A stretch of 16,124 bases of DNA from Methylophaga sp. (lineage in GTDB: Bacteria; Pseudomonadota; Gammaproteobacteria; Nitrosococcales; Methylophagaceae): NCBI GenBank assembly GCA_013139345.1, contig WTAY01000167.1, forward strand, positions 1-16,124, given 5' to 3'. The notes under the pieces are model-generated. The model did no database searches, was not told where the DNA came from, and worked only from the letters and a program-made list of their open reading frames with translations. Made by a program: the position numbers and the translations under genes. The first letter of the stretch is position 1. Each line of letters starts with the position of its first letter. Below, piece by piece: positions 8,275 to 15,982 of the stretch.

Positions 8275-8296
8275 GTAAGCTATTTTTTCAGCTTAC
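8275..8296. terminator. Hairpin between convergent SDR and FNT genes
   Basis: GTAAGCT at 8275-8281 pairs with AGCTTAC at 8290-8296 across an 8-nt loop. It fills the 29-bp gap between the convergent stops and abuts the stop codon of the minus-strand gene. Its position fits a bidirectional terminator, but the stem is only 7 bp and the T-tracts on both sides are weak. Confidence 0.4.
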
Positions 8297-9142
8297 TTAA
8301 TCATCCTGACCATAAAGATAAACCATATACAGTGACATTCCTACCATCACTGAACCACCAAAGATATTACCTAAAGTAACGGGAATTAAATTCGAGATAA
8401 ATCCTGATAGTGTTAGGTTTTGTAGTGCTTCTGAGCCCAATCCGCTGACAGCGATAATTTCAGGGTCAAGTGCAGCTACCATAGCGATCGGAATCATAAA
8501 CATATTGGCAATACAGTGTTCAAAGCCCATAGCAACAAACGCTGAAATAGGGAAAATCACAGCAAATACTTTATCCATAACTGTTCGTGATGCGTACACC
8601 ATCCAACTAGCCAAACAGACTAATGAATTACAAAATATCCCACGAACAAACGCCTCAGAAGTCGTTAAATCAACTTTAGCTAAACCTATTTTTAGTGCTG
8701 TTGCGCCTACTTCATGATGAGCACCATCAAGGAATCCAGAAGCAAAAACCAAATAGACCGTCATGAAAGCACCAATGCCATTACCTACATAGACCAGTCC
8801 CCAGTTCTTCAATAACCGTGCTAACGTTACACGACGTTTTGCCCATGCCATTACAATCAAATTATTACCGGTAAATAACTCTCCACCAGCAATAACCACC
8901 AAGATAAAGCCCAGTGAGAAAGCGAGACCACCCAATATCTTAGCCGCGCCATAGGCGTCAGATGGATGTGTCATTGCCACTGTGTAATACATTGCGCCAA
9001 ATGAAATAAATGCACCTGCCATCATTGATAAAACAAGTAATGGTAAAAAAGGCATATTAGCTTTGCTGACACCTAAGGTTTTAACCTTTTCTGCTACTTC
9101 GGCAGGAGTAAAAGCATCGACAAATTTGGCAAATTCAGACAT
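8297..9142 (-). CDS. Formate/nitrite transporter (FNT) family channel
   Basis: This is a pentameric inner-membrane channel protein of the FNT family, which moves small monovalent anions such as formate, nitrite or hydrosulfide. The 281-residue protein has six hydrophobic segments. Key FNT positions keep the same numbers as in E. coli FocA: Thr91 of the omega-loop motif (ELFTGN, 88-93) and the central pore His209 in GFEHCIANMF (206-215). ITGNI-type signature residues recur in the last segment as TLGNIFGG (256-263). It looks closer to FocA than to NirC or HSC, but substrate choice is not certain, and no pyruvate formate-lyase or nitrite reductase gene lies nearby. It follows clpB on the same strand, with a strong terminator between them, so it probably has its own promoter in 9143-9210. 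No clear ribosome binding site precedes the ATG. Confidence 0.93.
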   Translation of the reverse strand: MSEFAKFVDAFTPAEVAEKVKTLGVSKANMPFLPLLVLSMMAGAFISFGAMYYTVAMTHPSDAYGAAKILGGLAFSLGFILVVIAGGELFTGNNLIVMAWAKRRVTLARLLKNWGLVYVGNGIGAFMTVYLVFASGFLDGAHHEVGATALKIGLAKVDLTTSEAFVRGIFCNSLVCLASWMVYASRTVMDKVFAVIFPISAFVAMGFEHCIANMFMIPIAMVAALDPEIIAVSGLGSEALQNLTLSGFISNLIPVTLGNIFGGSVMVGMSLYMVYLYGQDD

Positions 9143-9210
9143 GAAAGATCACTGTAAAACACGATAAAGGAGAGAGTGTAACAAATCAGTGCTACAAAAT
9201 GGTGCGTTCA

Positions 9211-9242
9211 ATAAAAAAGCACCATTGTTTCCAATAGTGCTT
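9211..9242 (-). terminator. Intrinsic terminator of clpB
   Basis: On the minus strand an 11-bp stem (arms at 9232-9242 and 9217-9227) contains one U-G wobble, closes on a GAAA tetraloop, and is followed by a T-rich run at 9211-9218. It starts about 20 nt after the clpB stop codon. This is a textbook rho-independent terminator. Confidence 0.85.
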
Positions 9243-9263
9243 CCTTAGTAAAAGTGAGCGTTT

Positions 9264-11837
9264 TTACACCCTAAAGTTAAGTGAATCATCCTTAACATCT
9301 ACTTTAATGATATCGCCACCTTTAAAATTCCCAGACAATAAATCGTGTGCCAGTGAGTTTTCTAATTGCTGCTGAATAACGCGCTTTAATGGTCTTGCAC
9401 CATACACAGGATCAAAACCAGCTTCAGCAATTAAGTCTAATGCTGCATCACTGACTTCTAAACCAATATCACGATCAGCTAAACGGTCATGTAAATGTGC
9501 TAATTGAATTTTGGCAATTGCATGAATTTGTTCGCGTAATAAGGGATGAAATACTACAACATCATCAACACGATTAATAAACTCTGGCCTAAAATGCTGT
9601 CCCACCACCTCCATCACGGCCGCTTTCATTTCATCATATTGGTCTTCACCTGATAGTTCTTGAATCAAGTTCGAGCCAAGGTTTGATGTCATCACAATCA
9701 CGGTATTACGAAAATCTACGGTACGACCTTGACCATCCGTTAAGCGACCATCATCCAATACTTGTAATAAAATATTGAACACATCAGGGTGCGCCTTCTC
9801 GACTTCATCTAACAAAATCACTGAATAAGGTTTACGACGAACGGCTTCGGTTAAGTAACCGCCCTCTTCATAACCAACATAGCCAGGAGGTGCGCCGACG
9901 AGACGTGCAACAGAATGTTTCTCCATAAACTCAGACATATCAATCCGAACCATGGCATCTTCAGTATCAAACAGGAATGTGGCTAATGATTTACACAACT
10001 CTGTTTTACCAACACCTGTTGGGCCTAAAAATAGGAATGAACCATTAGGTCGATTAGGATCAGATAGTCCCGCACGTGAACGTCTAATCGCATTAGCGAC
10101 AGAAGTCACCGCCTCATCTTGACCTATGACACGCTCATGTAGCGCATCATCCATTTTCAGTAGCTTGTCTCGCTCACCTTCCAACATTTTAGTGACTGGA
10201 ATACCTGTCCATTTAGACACAATCTCAGCAATTTCTTCCTCACCCACTTTATTACGGAGCAATGTGAAGTCCTGCATTTCAGCCTGAGTTGCCATATCTA
10301 ATTGCTTTTCTAACTCAGGAATTTTGCCGTATTGTAGTTCAGACATTTTAGCCAAATCGCTATTTCGGTTAGCAAATTCCAGCTCCATTCTGGCCTTTTC
10401 CAAGTTTTCCTTAATATATTGACTGCCGTGTAATGCTGCTTTTTCTGATTTCCACACTTCTTCTAAATCAGTGTATTCACGGGCTAATTTTTTCATCTCC
10501 GTTTCAAGTATTTCTAAGCGTTTCTTAGATGCATCATCCGATTCTTTTTTAAGGGCTACTCGTTCAATTTTTAATTGAATTAAACGACGTTCCATTCGAT
10601 CTAATGACTCAGGTTTAGAATCAATCTCCATCCGAATACGACTTGCCGCTTCATCAATTAAATCAATCGCCTTATCAGGCAACATACGATCAGTAATATA
10701 ACGGTGGGATAAGGTTGCAGCAGCAACAATAGCGGGGTCAGTAATATCAACACCATGATGCACTTCATAACGCTCACTCAAACCACGTAAAATCGCAATC
10801 GTATCTTCAACTGTTGGCTCACCCACTTGTACTTTTTGGAACCGGCGCTCTAATGCAGCATCTTTTTCCACATATTGACGATATTCATCTAATGTTGTCG
10901 CACCAATACAATGAAGTTCACCGCGTGCTAATGCGGGTTTCAACATATTACCGGCATCCATTGCACCTTCTGCTTTACCTGCCCCGACCATAGTATGAAT
11001 CTCATCAATAAATAAGATAATCTGACCTTCTTGTTTCGACAAGTCTTTTAATACCGCTTTAAGGCGTTCTTCAAACTCCCCTCGAAACTTAGCTCCAGCA
11101 ATCAATGCGCCCATATCTAAAGATAGTAAACGTTTGTTTTTCATACCTTCTGGTACTTCACCATTGATAATACGCTGTGCTAAACCTTCAGCAATCGCCG
11201 TTTTACCAACACCTGGTTCCCCAATTAATACTGGGTTGTTTTTGGTCCGACGTTGTAATACTTGGATGGTTCGGCGAATCTCATCATCTCGACCAATAAC
11301 AGGATCTAATTTGCCCTTTTCAGCCAGCTCAGTCAGATCAATCGTATATTTTTCTAAAGCCTGACGTTGCTCTTCGGCATTCTGATCGGTCACTTTTTCG
11401 CCCCCACGAATTTTTTCAACTGCTGCTTCTAATACAGATTTATTCCCACCTTGGGCACGTAATAAGTCTCCAGCCTGCTGTTTATCATTAATCACAGCCA
11501 ACACAAATAATTCGCTAGAAACATATTGATCTTGTCGCTGCTGAGATAACTTATCGGTTTGATTTAACAGCCGGTTTAAATTCTGAGAAACATGAATATC
11601 TCCTGAGCCACCTTCCACATGAGAAAGTCGACTCAATTGCGCTTGTAACTCAGCCTGATAAGCCGCGACATTAACACCACTCTGTGCAAGCAATGGTTTT
11701 ACCGTGCCAGATTGTTGCTCCAATAAAGCTAACATTAAATGTGCGGGTTCGATAAATTGGTGATCTTTACCCACAGCCATACTTTGGGCAGCACCTAAGG
11801 CTTCTTGGAATTTACTGGTTAATTTGTCGATTTGCAT
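9264..11837 (-). CDS. clpB: ATP-dependent protein disaggregase ClpB
   Basis: ClpB is a hexameric AAA+ chaperone that, together with DnaK, pulls proteins out of aggregates after heat or other stress. At 857 residues it has exactly the length of E. coli ClpB and aligns with it throughout. The parts are an N-domain (1-145), a first ATPase domain with Walker A GEPGVGKT at 206-213 and Walker B FIDE at 276-279, the coiled-coil middle domain (about 409-525), and a second ATPase domain with Walker A GPTGVGKT, pore loop GYVGYEEGG and Walker B ILLDEVEK. The arginine-finger stretch ALERRFQK is present. The first pore loop has Phe251 (AKFRGEF) where E. coli has Tyr251. The start is supported by GAGGA 9 nt upstream of the ATG. 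Regulation appears to be heat-shock type, and a conserved internal GTG could give the short form. Confidence 0.99.
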   Translation of the reverse strand: MQIDKLTSKFQEALGAAQSMAVGKDHQFIEPAHLMLALLEQQSGTVKPLLAQSGVNVAAYQAELQAQLSRLSHVEGGSGDIHVSQNLNRLLNQTDKLSQQRQDQYVSSELFVLAVINDKQQAGDLLRAQGGNKSVLEAAVEKIRGGEKVTDQNAEEQRQALEKYTIDLTELAEKGKLDPVIGRDDEIRRTIQVLQRRTKNNPVLIGEPGVGKTAIAEGLAQRIINGEVPEGMKNKRLLSLDMGALIAGAKFRGEFEERLKAVLKDLSKQEGQIILFIDEIHTMVGAGKAEGAMDAGNMLKPALARGELHCIGATTLDEYRQYVEKDAALERRFQKVQVGEPTVEDTIAILRGLSERYEVHHGVDITDPAIVAAATLSHRYITDRMLPDKAIDLIDEAASRIRMEIDSKPESLDRMERRLIQLKIERVALKKESDDASKKRLEILETEMKKLAREYTDLEEVWKSEKAALHGSQYIKENLEKARMELEFANRNSDLAKMSELQYGKIPELEKQLDMATQAEMQDFTLLRNKVGEEEIAEIVSKWTGIPVTKMLEGERDKLLKMDDALHERVIGQDEAVTSVANAIRRSRAGLSDPNRPNGSFLFLGPTGVGKTELCKSLATFLFDTEDAMVRIDMSEFMEKHSVARLVGAPPGYVGYEEGGYLTEAVRRKPYSVILLDEVEKAHPDVFNILLQVLDDGRLTDGQGRTVDFRNTVIVMTSNLGSNLIQELSGEDQYDEMKAAVMEVVGQHFRPEFINRVDDVVVFHPLLREQIHAIAKIQLAHLHDRLADRDIGLEVSDAALDLIAEAGFDPVYGARPLKRVIQQQLENSLAHDLLSGNFKGGDIIKVDVKDDSLNFRV
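11391..11393 (-). promoter_or_regulatory. Internal GTG start for the short ClpB isoform
   Basis: Codon 149 of clpB is GTG, preceded by a GGGGG stretch about 7 nt upstream that can act as a Shine-Dalgarno. In E. coli, translation from the GTG at Val149 gives ClpB-80, which lacks the N-domain. Both the residue number and the codon are kept here, so a second product is likely. Confidence 0.55.
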
Positions 11838-11877
11838 ATTATTCTATCCTCATCATTTTTCTTTCGTTGATAAGTAG

Positions 11878-11904
11878 ATGGGGAAGTAATGTCGGCAAAT
11901 CAAG
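11878..11904 (-). promoter_or_regulatory. Sigma-32 (RpoH) heat-shock promoter of clpB
   Basis: On the minus strand CTTGATT (11904-11898) and CCCCAT (11883-11878, followed by CT) are separated by 14 bp. The RpoH consensus is CTTGAAA, 11-16 bp, CCCCATnT, so the -10 matches fully and the -35 in five of seven positions. The leader would be about 30 nt. clpB is a classic RpoH target, which makes the assignment credible. Confidence 0.8.
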
Positions 11905-11925
11905 TCCCCTCTTTTAAAGAGTCAA

Positions 11926-14025
11926 TTATTTAACAGGAAACCTAACTTTAAACTCAGCACCGGGCTCTTTATTCACAACATCAATCTGACCGTTCATGCT
12001 CATGGTCATTTGATGAACCAAAGCAAGCCCAATCCCTGTTCCCACCGTTTCTCTCGTTAACTCATTTTCAGTTCGGTAAAACAAAGTAAAAATCTTTTTC
12101 ATTTGTTGCCGTTCAACACCGGGGCCATAGTCTCGGATAGTAAATTGCACATCCCCCTTACTTAATTGATGGCAACTCAACTCAATAATCTTATGCTCGG
12201 CTTTAGCTGAAAACTTAAGTGCATTATCAACTAAATTAATCATAATCTGATTAAACCAATCAGCATCAACTTTAATCACAGTAAGTTTTACTTCATCCCC
12301 ACAGTTCATCTTCAATTCAAAGCCAGCACGATCAATTTGACTCGATACTTTCGACCTCACGCCATCCATTAACTCTGCAACGGTGACTTCTTTTAATTCT
12401 ACCGCTTGCGTATTACGCGTCATTTTTGCTAAATGTAATACATTATTAATTAACCGTGACAAACGCTCACTTTCATCAAAAATGAAATCATAATATGTCT
12501 TCTTTTTCTCTTCACTAGCCCAACCCTCACGTAATATCTCACCATACATACGAATAGACGTGAGCGGCGTTTTCAGTTCATGGCTTACCGCTGACACAAA
12601 GTCTTGCTGTTGATTGGCTAAATTAATTTGCCCGACACCAAGGCGATACATCAAATAAAAACCAACACACAAAACAAGCGTCATAATCAAAGCAAGCCAA
12701 AAAATAATGATTCCACCGGGGCCTGCCGGTAATTGAGTGATACTAAAAAGTAACTGCATATCACTTAACGGCGCTGACAAACGTGTTTGATAAAGTAATT
12801 CACCATTTAACGCTCTTGTTCTCGAAAAATAGTCTGTTGATGAGTGAGCTGAAAAGGCTTCTAAAACGTTCCCCTGATGAACCACCAGCAGATCACTCAT
12901 TTTTGATAACGCTGTTTCAATAAAGGCATGATTAATACTGTTTCCTAAAAAGGCACTCGACTCAATCAAAACACCTTGTATATAACGTTGTTCATTGAGC
13001 CACACCTTTCTATAGAGTACAAAGTGTCCACTTTCTAATTGGCTAAATTCAAAGGGATCAACTTCACTCTCAAAGGTATTTATACGTAATGAGCTTAACT
13101 CTGATGGCATAATAGGACTAGCACTGCTCGGTGCGGGTACTTCAGCCATATCATCGTCGCGCTTGCTATCCCCCAACGCTATAGATTCAGGCAATGCATT
13201 TTGTTCCATTCGTGCCCGCTTTTCTTGTTTTGAATCTACTCGTTGTTTTTGCTCTTTATAACGCTGCTTTAACTCAAGTTCTTCTAAGCGACCTAATGAG
13301 CTCTTTTGATCTTTTTTCTTAGCCACACTTTTATTCAACTCATCAAATGCAGCTTGCCCTTTCACCGATGCAATAACGTCCTCAGCCTCCGAATCAATGA
13401 GCACATCAGATTCATCGCTTTCTACATCACTAAAAATACCCTCTAAGCTACTGGCAATATCAAGTTCCATTATTTTAGAATTCGTTTTTCTCTTATCCTT
13501 GCTTCGTATTTCCTTGCTACTCGCCACATTCTTATTTACCAAATGGTTTTCGCTAAGAATTTCTTCAATATTCCGCTGCAATGCCAAGCGTTGTGCAAAT
13601 TCACTCTCAGAGATACCGTAAGAACTCGCACCTTCTATGGCTTCAGGTATTAAAGGCGTTTGTAATTGTCCTGCTGAATCAACCTGAAAATACCCGATTA
13701 TTCCCGGTATTGATGACTCAACAGGATAGTGAGAAAGGGGTGAACGTTGAAAAAACCGAGTTTCCTCTTCTCCGACCACATTCAAAAAAGAATAATCGGT
13801 AAAGGGGCGCTGCTCTTCTGTACTAATAAGGTGTAATAGTTGCTTATCTATTCGGGTTGCCAACTCATCAGCCATCACTTGATGCTGATGGAATGCTTCC
13901 CATTTTAAGCGGCTATAAGATTGCTGAATTAAAATAGCGGTGGGAATGACTAAAGCAATAAAAAACACCACCAAACCACGTTGTAATGTCTTTTTATTTA
14001 AACCAGAAAGTGTAGAGCGAAACAT
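11926..14025 (-). CDS. Membrane sensor histidine kinase with large periplasmic domain
   Basis: This inner-membrane sensor kinase autophosphorylates and passes phosphate to the response regulator encoded just upstream. Of its 699 residues, 17-34 form the first membrane helix and about 437-459 the second, enclosing some 400 residues predicted to be periplasmic. The cytoplasmic part has the H-box SHELKTPLTS with His482, the N-box NLVDNALKFS with Asn601, G1 DYGPGV at 632-637 and G2 GTGIGLAL at 662-669. No HAMP domain is evident. The sensor has a conserved-looking N-part (about 35-150), a highly charged, Lys/Glu/Ser-rich low-complexity stretch (about 155-310), then a folded part (315-430). The start codon overlaps the regulator stop as TAATG, implying coupled translation. 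No terminator is seen before clpB. The signal it senses is unknown; its place next to a pspA-like operon suggests envelope stress. Confidence 0.9.
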   Translation of the reverse strand: MFRSTLSGLNKKTLQRGLVVFFIALVIPTAILIQQSYSRLKWEAFHQHQVMADELATRIDKQLLHLISTEEQRPFTDYSFLNVVGEEETRFFQRSPLSHYPVESSIPGIIGYFQVDSAGQLQTPLIPEAIEGASSYGISESEFAQRLALQRNIEEILSENHLVNKNVASSKEIRSKDKRKTNSKIMELDIASSLEGIFSDVESDESDVLIDSEAEDVIASVKGQAAFDELNKSVAKKKDQKSSLGRLEELELKQRYKEQKQRVDSKQEKRARMEQNALPESIALGDSKRDDDMAEVPAPSSASPIMPSELSSLRINTFESEVDPFEFSQLESGHFVLYRKVWLNEQRYIQGVLIESSAFLGNSINHAFIETALSKMSDLLVVHQGNVLEAFSAHSSTDYFSRTRALNGELLYQTRLSAPLSDMQLLFSITQLPAGPGGIIIFWLALIMTLVLCVGFYLMYRLGVGQINLANQQQDFVSAVSHELKTPLTSIRMYGEILREGWASEEKKKTYYDFIFDESERLSRLINNVLHLAKMTRNTQAVELKEVTVAELMDGVRSKVSSQIDRAGFELKMNCGDEVKLTVIKVDADWFNQIMINLVDNALKFSAKAEHKIIELSCHQLSKGDVQFTIRDYGPGVERQQMKKIFTLFYRTENELTRETVGTGIGLALVHQMTMSMNGQIDVVNKEPGAEFKVRFPVK

Positions 14026-14729
14026 TATATTGAACCAATAAGACGATAGCCCGCACCACGTACTGTGACTAAATACTGTGGCTCTGAATGATTCACCTCA
14101 ATTTTACGACGAAGTTTTGCAATATGAATATCGACGGTTCTTGTTTCTAAGTCAGCATCAGCCGCATAGCCCCAGACCTTATTCAATAACTCATCTCGAC
14201 TTACTGGTCGCTCCGAGTTAGCCAAAAGGTAGATAAGAATATCAATCTCACGCCGTGTAAATGAAATAGGGTCTTTTCCACAGTGCCCAGATAAGTTTTG
14301 GGTATCAATCACCACATCATCACCCAACGAAATGGTATTACCTTGCTGAATAACACTCCGTGTTCTTCTTAAAACAGCATTGACTCGTAACAATAACTGG
14401 GCGATAGAGAAAGGTTTGGACACATAATCATCAGCGCCCAAGGTTAGGCCTTCAATAATATCGTCATCACTACTTTTGGCAGTCAGCATAATAATAGCTT
14501 GGTCACGATCATGTTCACGCACCTGATTACAAATATCAAAGCCATTCATTCCGGGCAACATAACATCAAGCAAAATCAGGTCAAAAGTCCCTGTTAATGC
14601 TTTTTTTAAGCCCTCTATTCCATCACCTGAAAAATCAACATCATAGCCATGATAAACAAAGACATCAATTAAGCCCTCGCGAATGGCGACTTCATCTTCA
14701 ACAATTAATATCCGTACTTTTTTTTGCAT
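14025..14729 (-). CDS. OmpR/PhoB-family response regulator
   Basis: This is a DNA-binding response regulator of 234 residues, the partner of the kinase encoded directly downstream with a 1-nt overlap. The receiver domain (about 5-118) has the acidic pair Glu11/Asp12, phosphorylated Asp55 in LLDVMLPGMNGFD, Thr83 and Lys105 in KPF. The C-terminal winged helix (about 133-232) shows FTRREIDIL, the TRTVDIHIAKLRRKI recognition region and the VTVRGAGYRL wing. OmpR-type regulators bind direct repeats spaced about one helical turn, and such a repeat lies 33 bp upstream of this gene, between it and the divergent pspA-like operon. I infer that it regulates that operon and perhaps itself. A GGAAGGG stretch is rather far from the ATG, so the ribosome binding site is weak. 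Confidence 0.95.
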   Translation of the reverse strand: MQKKVRILIVEDEVAIREGLIDVFVYHGYDVDFSGDGIEGLKKALTGTFDLILLDVMLPGMNGFDICNQVREHDRDQAIIMLTAKSSDDDIIEGLTLGADDYVSKPFSIAQLLLRVNAVLRRTRSVIQQGNTISLGDDVVIDTQNLSGHCGKDPISFTRREIDILIYLLANSERPVSRDELLNKVWGYAADADLETRTVDIHIAKLRRKIEVNHSEPQYLVTVRGAGYRLIGSI

Positions 14730-14761
14730 AAGCGCAGTCTAATCCCTTCCATCATTTGTTA

Positions 14762-14778
14762 TGTAAATTTTTTGTAAA
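14762..14778. promoter_or_regulatory. TGTAAA direct repeat, candidate response-regulator box
   Basis: TGTAAA occurs at 14762-14767 and again at 14773-14778, an 11-bp period, in the 142-bp gap between the response regulator gene and the pspA-like operon. A tandem repeat of about one helical turn is typical of OmpR/PhoB-type binding sites, and GTAAA repeats recall the CpxR box. A further inverted TTTAC lies at 14795-14799. Binding is an inference. Confidence 0.5.
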
Positions 14779-14871
14779 AATACCCACTTAACTATTTACC
14801 AAAACGTGTCTATTTAACACGGTCTTGCACCACTAAACTATCTCCAACACATCAACAACAGGAGAAAAACC

Positions 14872-15408
14872 ATGGCTTTAATTACAAGACTATCACGATT
14901 ATTCCACGCCGATATGAATGCTGTTCTCGATCAGTTAGAAGAGCCGGAGTTACTACTCAAACAAGCGATTCGAGAAATGGAAGCATCACTGTCTCACACA
15001 GAAAAACACATCAAGGTTTTAGAGCTAAACCAAAAAAAACTAAGCAATAAACACACTGAAACCACTCAAGCCATCACTGTTCTAGAACAGCAAATAACCC
15101 TCTGTTTTGAATCTAATAAAGATGAACTTGCTCGTGTATTAATTAAGCGAAAACTAGAAACAACTCAGCACTTAAAATCAGTATCAACAGAAAGTTCAAA
15201 CGTCGCTGAACACTTTAATCAACTAAAAACCCAACGTAAAGAACATCAATCTCAACTCAGCGCTATGAAACAAAAAGCAGAGATTCTGATTCAAGAAGCA
15301 CCGATACATAGTGACAATCTAACGGGGGCATTTCATTCTTTTTCGATTCAAGATGAAGATGTAGACGTTGCCTTTTTACACGAAAAACAAAAATGGAGTC
15401 AGTCATGA
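14872..15408 (+). CDS. PspA/IM30 family protein
   Basis: PspA/IM30 proteins (relatives of ESCRT-III) bind the inner leaflet of the cytoplasmic membrane and protect it during stress. This 178-residue protein starts with an amphipathic helix (about 1-24, LITRLSRLFHADMNAVLDQL) and the family pattern EEPELLLKQAIREMEASL (23-40). A long coiled coil then runs to about 145, followed by a short acidic tail. It is shorter than E. coli PspA (222 residues), mainly at the C-terminal end. AGGAG at 14860-14864, 7 nt before the ATG, fixes the start. The gene heads an operon with a multi-pass membrane protein (ATGA overlap) and an exported protein. No pspF, pspB or pspC is present, and no sigma-54 promoter is seen. 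The divergent two-component system is the likely regulator. Confidence 0.88.
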   Translation: MALITRLSRLFHADMNAVLDQLEEPELLLKQAIREMEASLSHTEKHIKVLELNQKKLSNKHTETTQAITVLEQQITLCFESNKDELARVLIKRKLETTQHLKSVSTESSNVAEHFNQLKTQRKEHQSQLSAMKQKAEILIQEAPIHSDNLTGAFHSFSIQDEDVDVAFLHEKQKWSQS

Positions 15409-15971
15409 AACAGGCAACATTTTTTGAAGGTGTCTTTATCGCTCTTATTGTCGGCTTTATTAGCAGCGTTTTACTCTTCACCTTGTCATCATTTTTTCCA
15501 ACAAACATCCTAATCCGATTTCTAATTAGTGGGATAAGTTTTGCCTATCTCCTTTATTTATTAACGAGAAGTAATGAGCGTGTAGGTCGAGTTAGTGTTG
15601 TCACTATTTGGTTTATAAGTATGACTACCCTATGGTTTTCTTGGCCACCGATCACACTGTTTATATTAGGTCATCTACTGAGTATTTGGCTGGTTCGTTC
15701 ATTGTATTTCTATTCAAGTCTCATTTCATCATTCGCTGATCTGGCTCTAAATAGCATCAGTGTTGTCATTGCATTTGTCGTCGCAAGCCATACGAATAGT
15801 GTGTTTTTAACACTTTGGTGCTTTTTCCTCATTCAAGCCTTATTTGTAATGATTCCCAGAAGCATCCAAAAATCCACATCCAACACTTCAACACCTTTTA
15901 ATAATGATGATTTTCAACATTCATATCGGGCTGCTGAAGCAGCTGTTCGACAACTTTCTACCCCTCAATAG
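15405..15971 (+). CDS. Multi-pass inner-membrane protein, function unknown
   Basis: I do not recognise the family. The 188-residue protein has about six hydrophobic segments (near 8-30, 35-53, 63-80, 83-100, 112-128 and 132-150) and a polar tail ending in a short helix (YRAAEAAVRQL, 174-184). The start at 15405 is preferred because its ATG overlaps the pspA-like stop codon as ATGA and GGAG stands 6 nt upstream. An in-frame ATG at 15393 would add four residues but lacks such a site. The overlap implies coupled translation, so it may act with the PspA-like protein at the membrane, perhaps as an anchor or sensor in the role PspB/PspC play elsewhere. That role is inferred from position only; there is no sequence likeness to PspB or PspC that I can see. 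Confidence 0.75.
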   Translation: MKQATFFEGVFIALIVGFISSVLLFTLSSFFPTNILIRFLISGISFAYLLYLLTRSNERVGRVSVVTIWFISMTTLWFSWPPITLFILGHLLSIWLVRSLYFYSSLISSFADLALNSISVVIAFVVASHTNSVFLTLWCFFLIQALFVMIPRSIQKSTSNTSTPFNNDDFQHSYRAAEAAVRQLSTPQ

Positions 15972-15982
15972 GACACAACACC

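Noticed and set aside
11909..11921. CTCTTTTAAAGAG inverted repeat after the kinase gene as a terminator
   Set aside because: The arms are separated by one base, the stem is AT-rich and no T-run follows in the direction of transcription.
11926..14729. PdsS/PdsR kinase-regulator pair of the proteobacterial sortase system
   Set aside because: The kinase length and neighbouring exported gene brought it to mind, but I see no sortase or LPXTG protein in the window and cannot recognise the sensor region as PdsS.
14792..14816. CTATTTA direct repeat at 14792 and 14810
   Set aside because: The 18-bp period does not fit OmpR-type binding, and both copies lie in AT-rich DNA where such repeats are common.
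14810..14836. Sigma-54-like promoter (AACACGGTCTTGCA) upstream of the pspA-like gene
   Set aside because: The -24 GG is AA, and the distance to the GC of the -12 element is one base short. Sigma-54 promoters do not tolerate such spacing changes.
15263..15508. Open frame of 81 codons on the minus strand across the PspA-like/membrane gene junction
   Set aside because: It is antisense to two well-supported genes, has no ribosome binding site and no recognisable product. Similar shadow frames elsewhere were dismissed for the same reasons.
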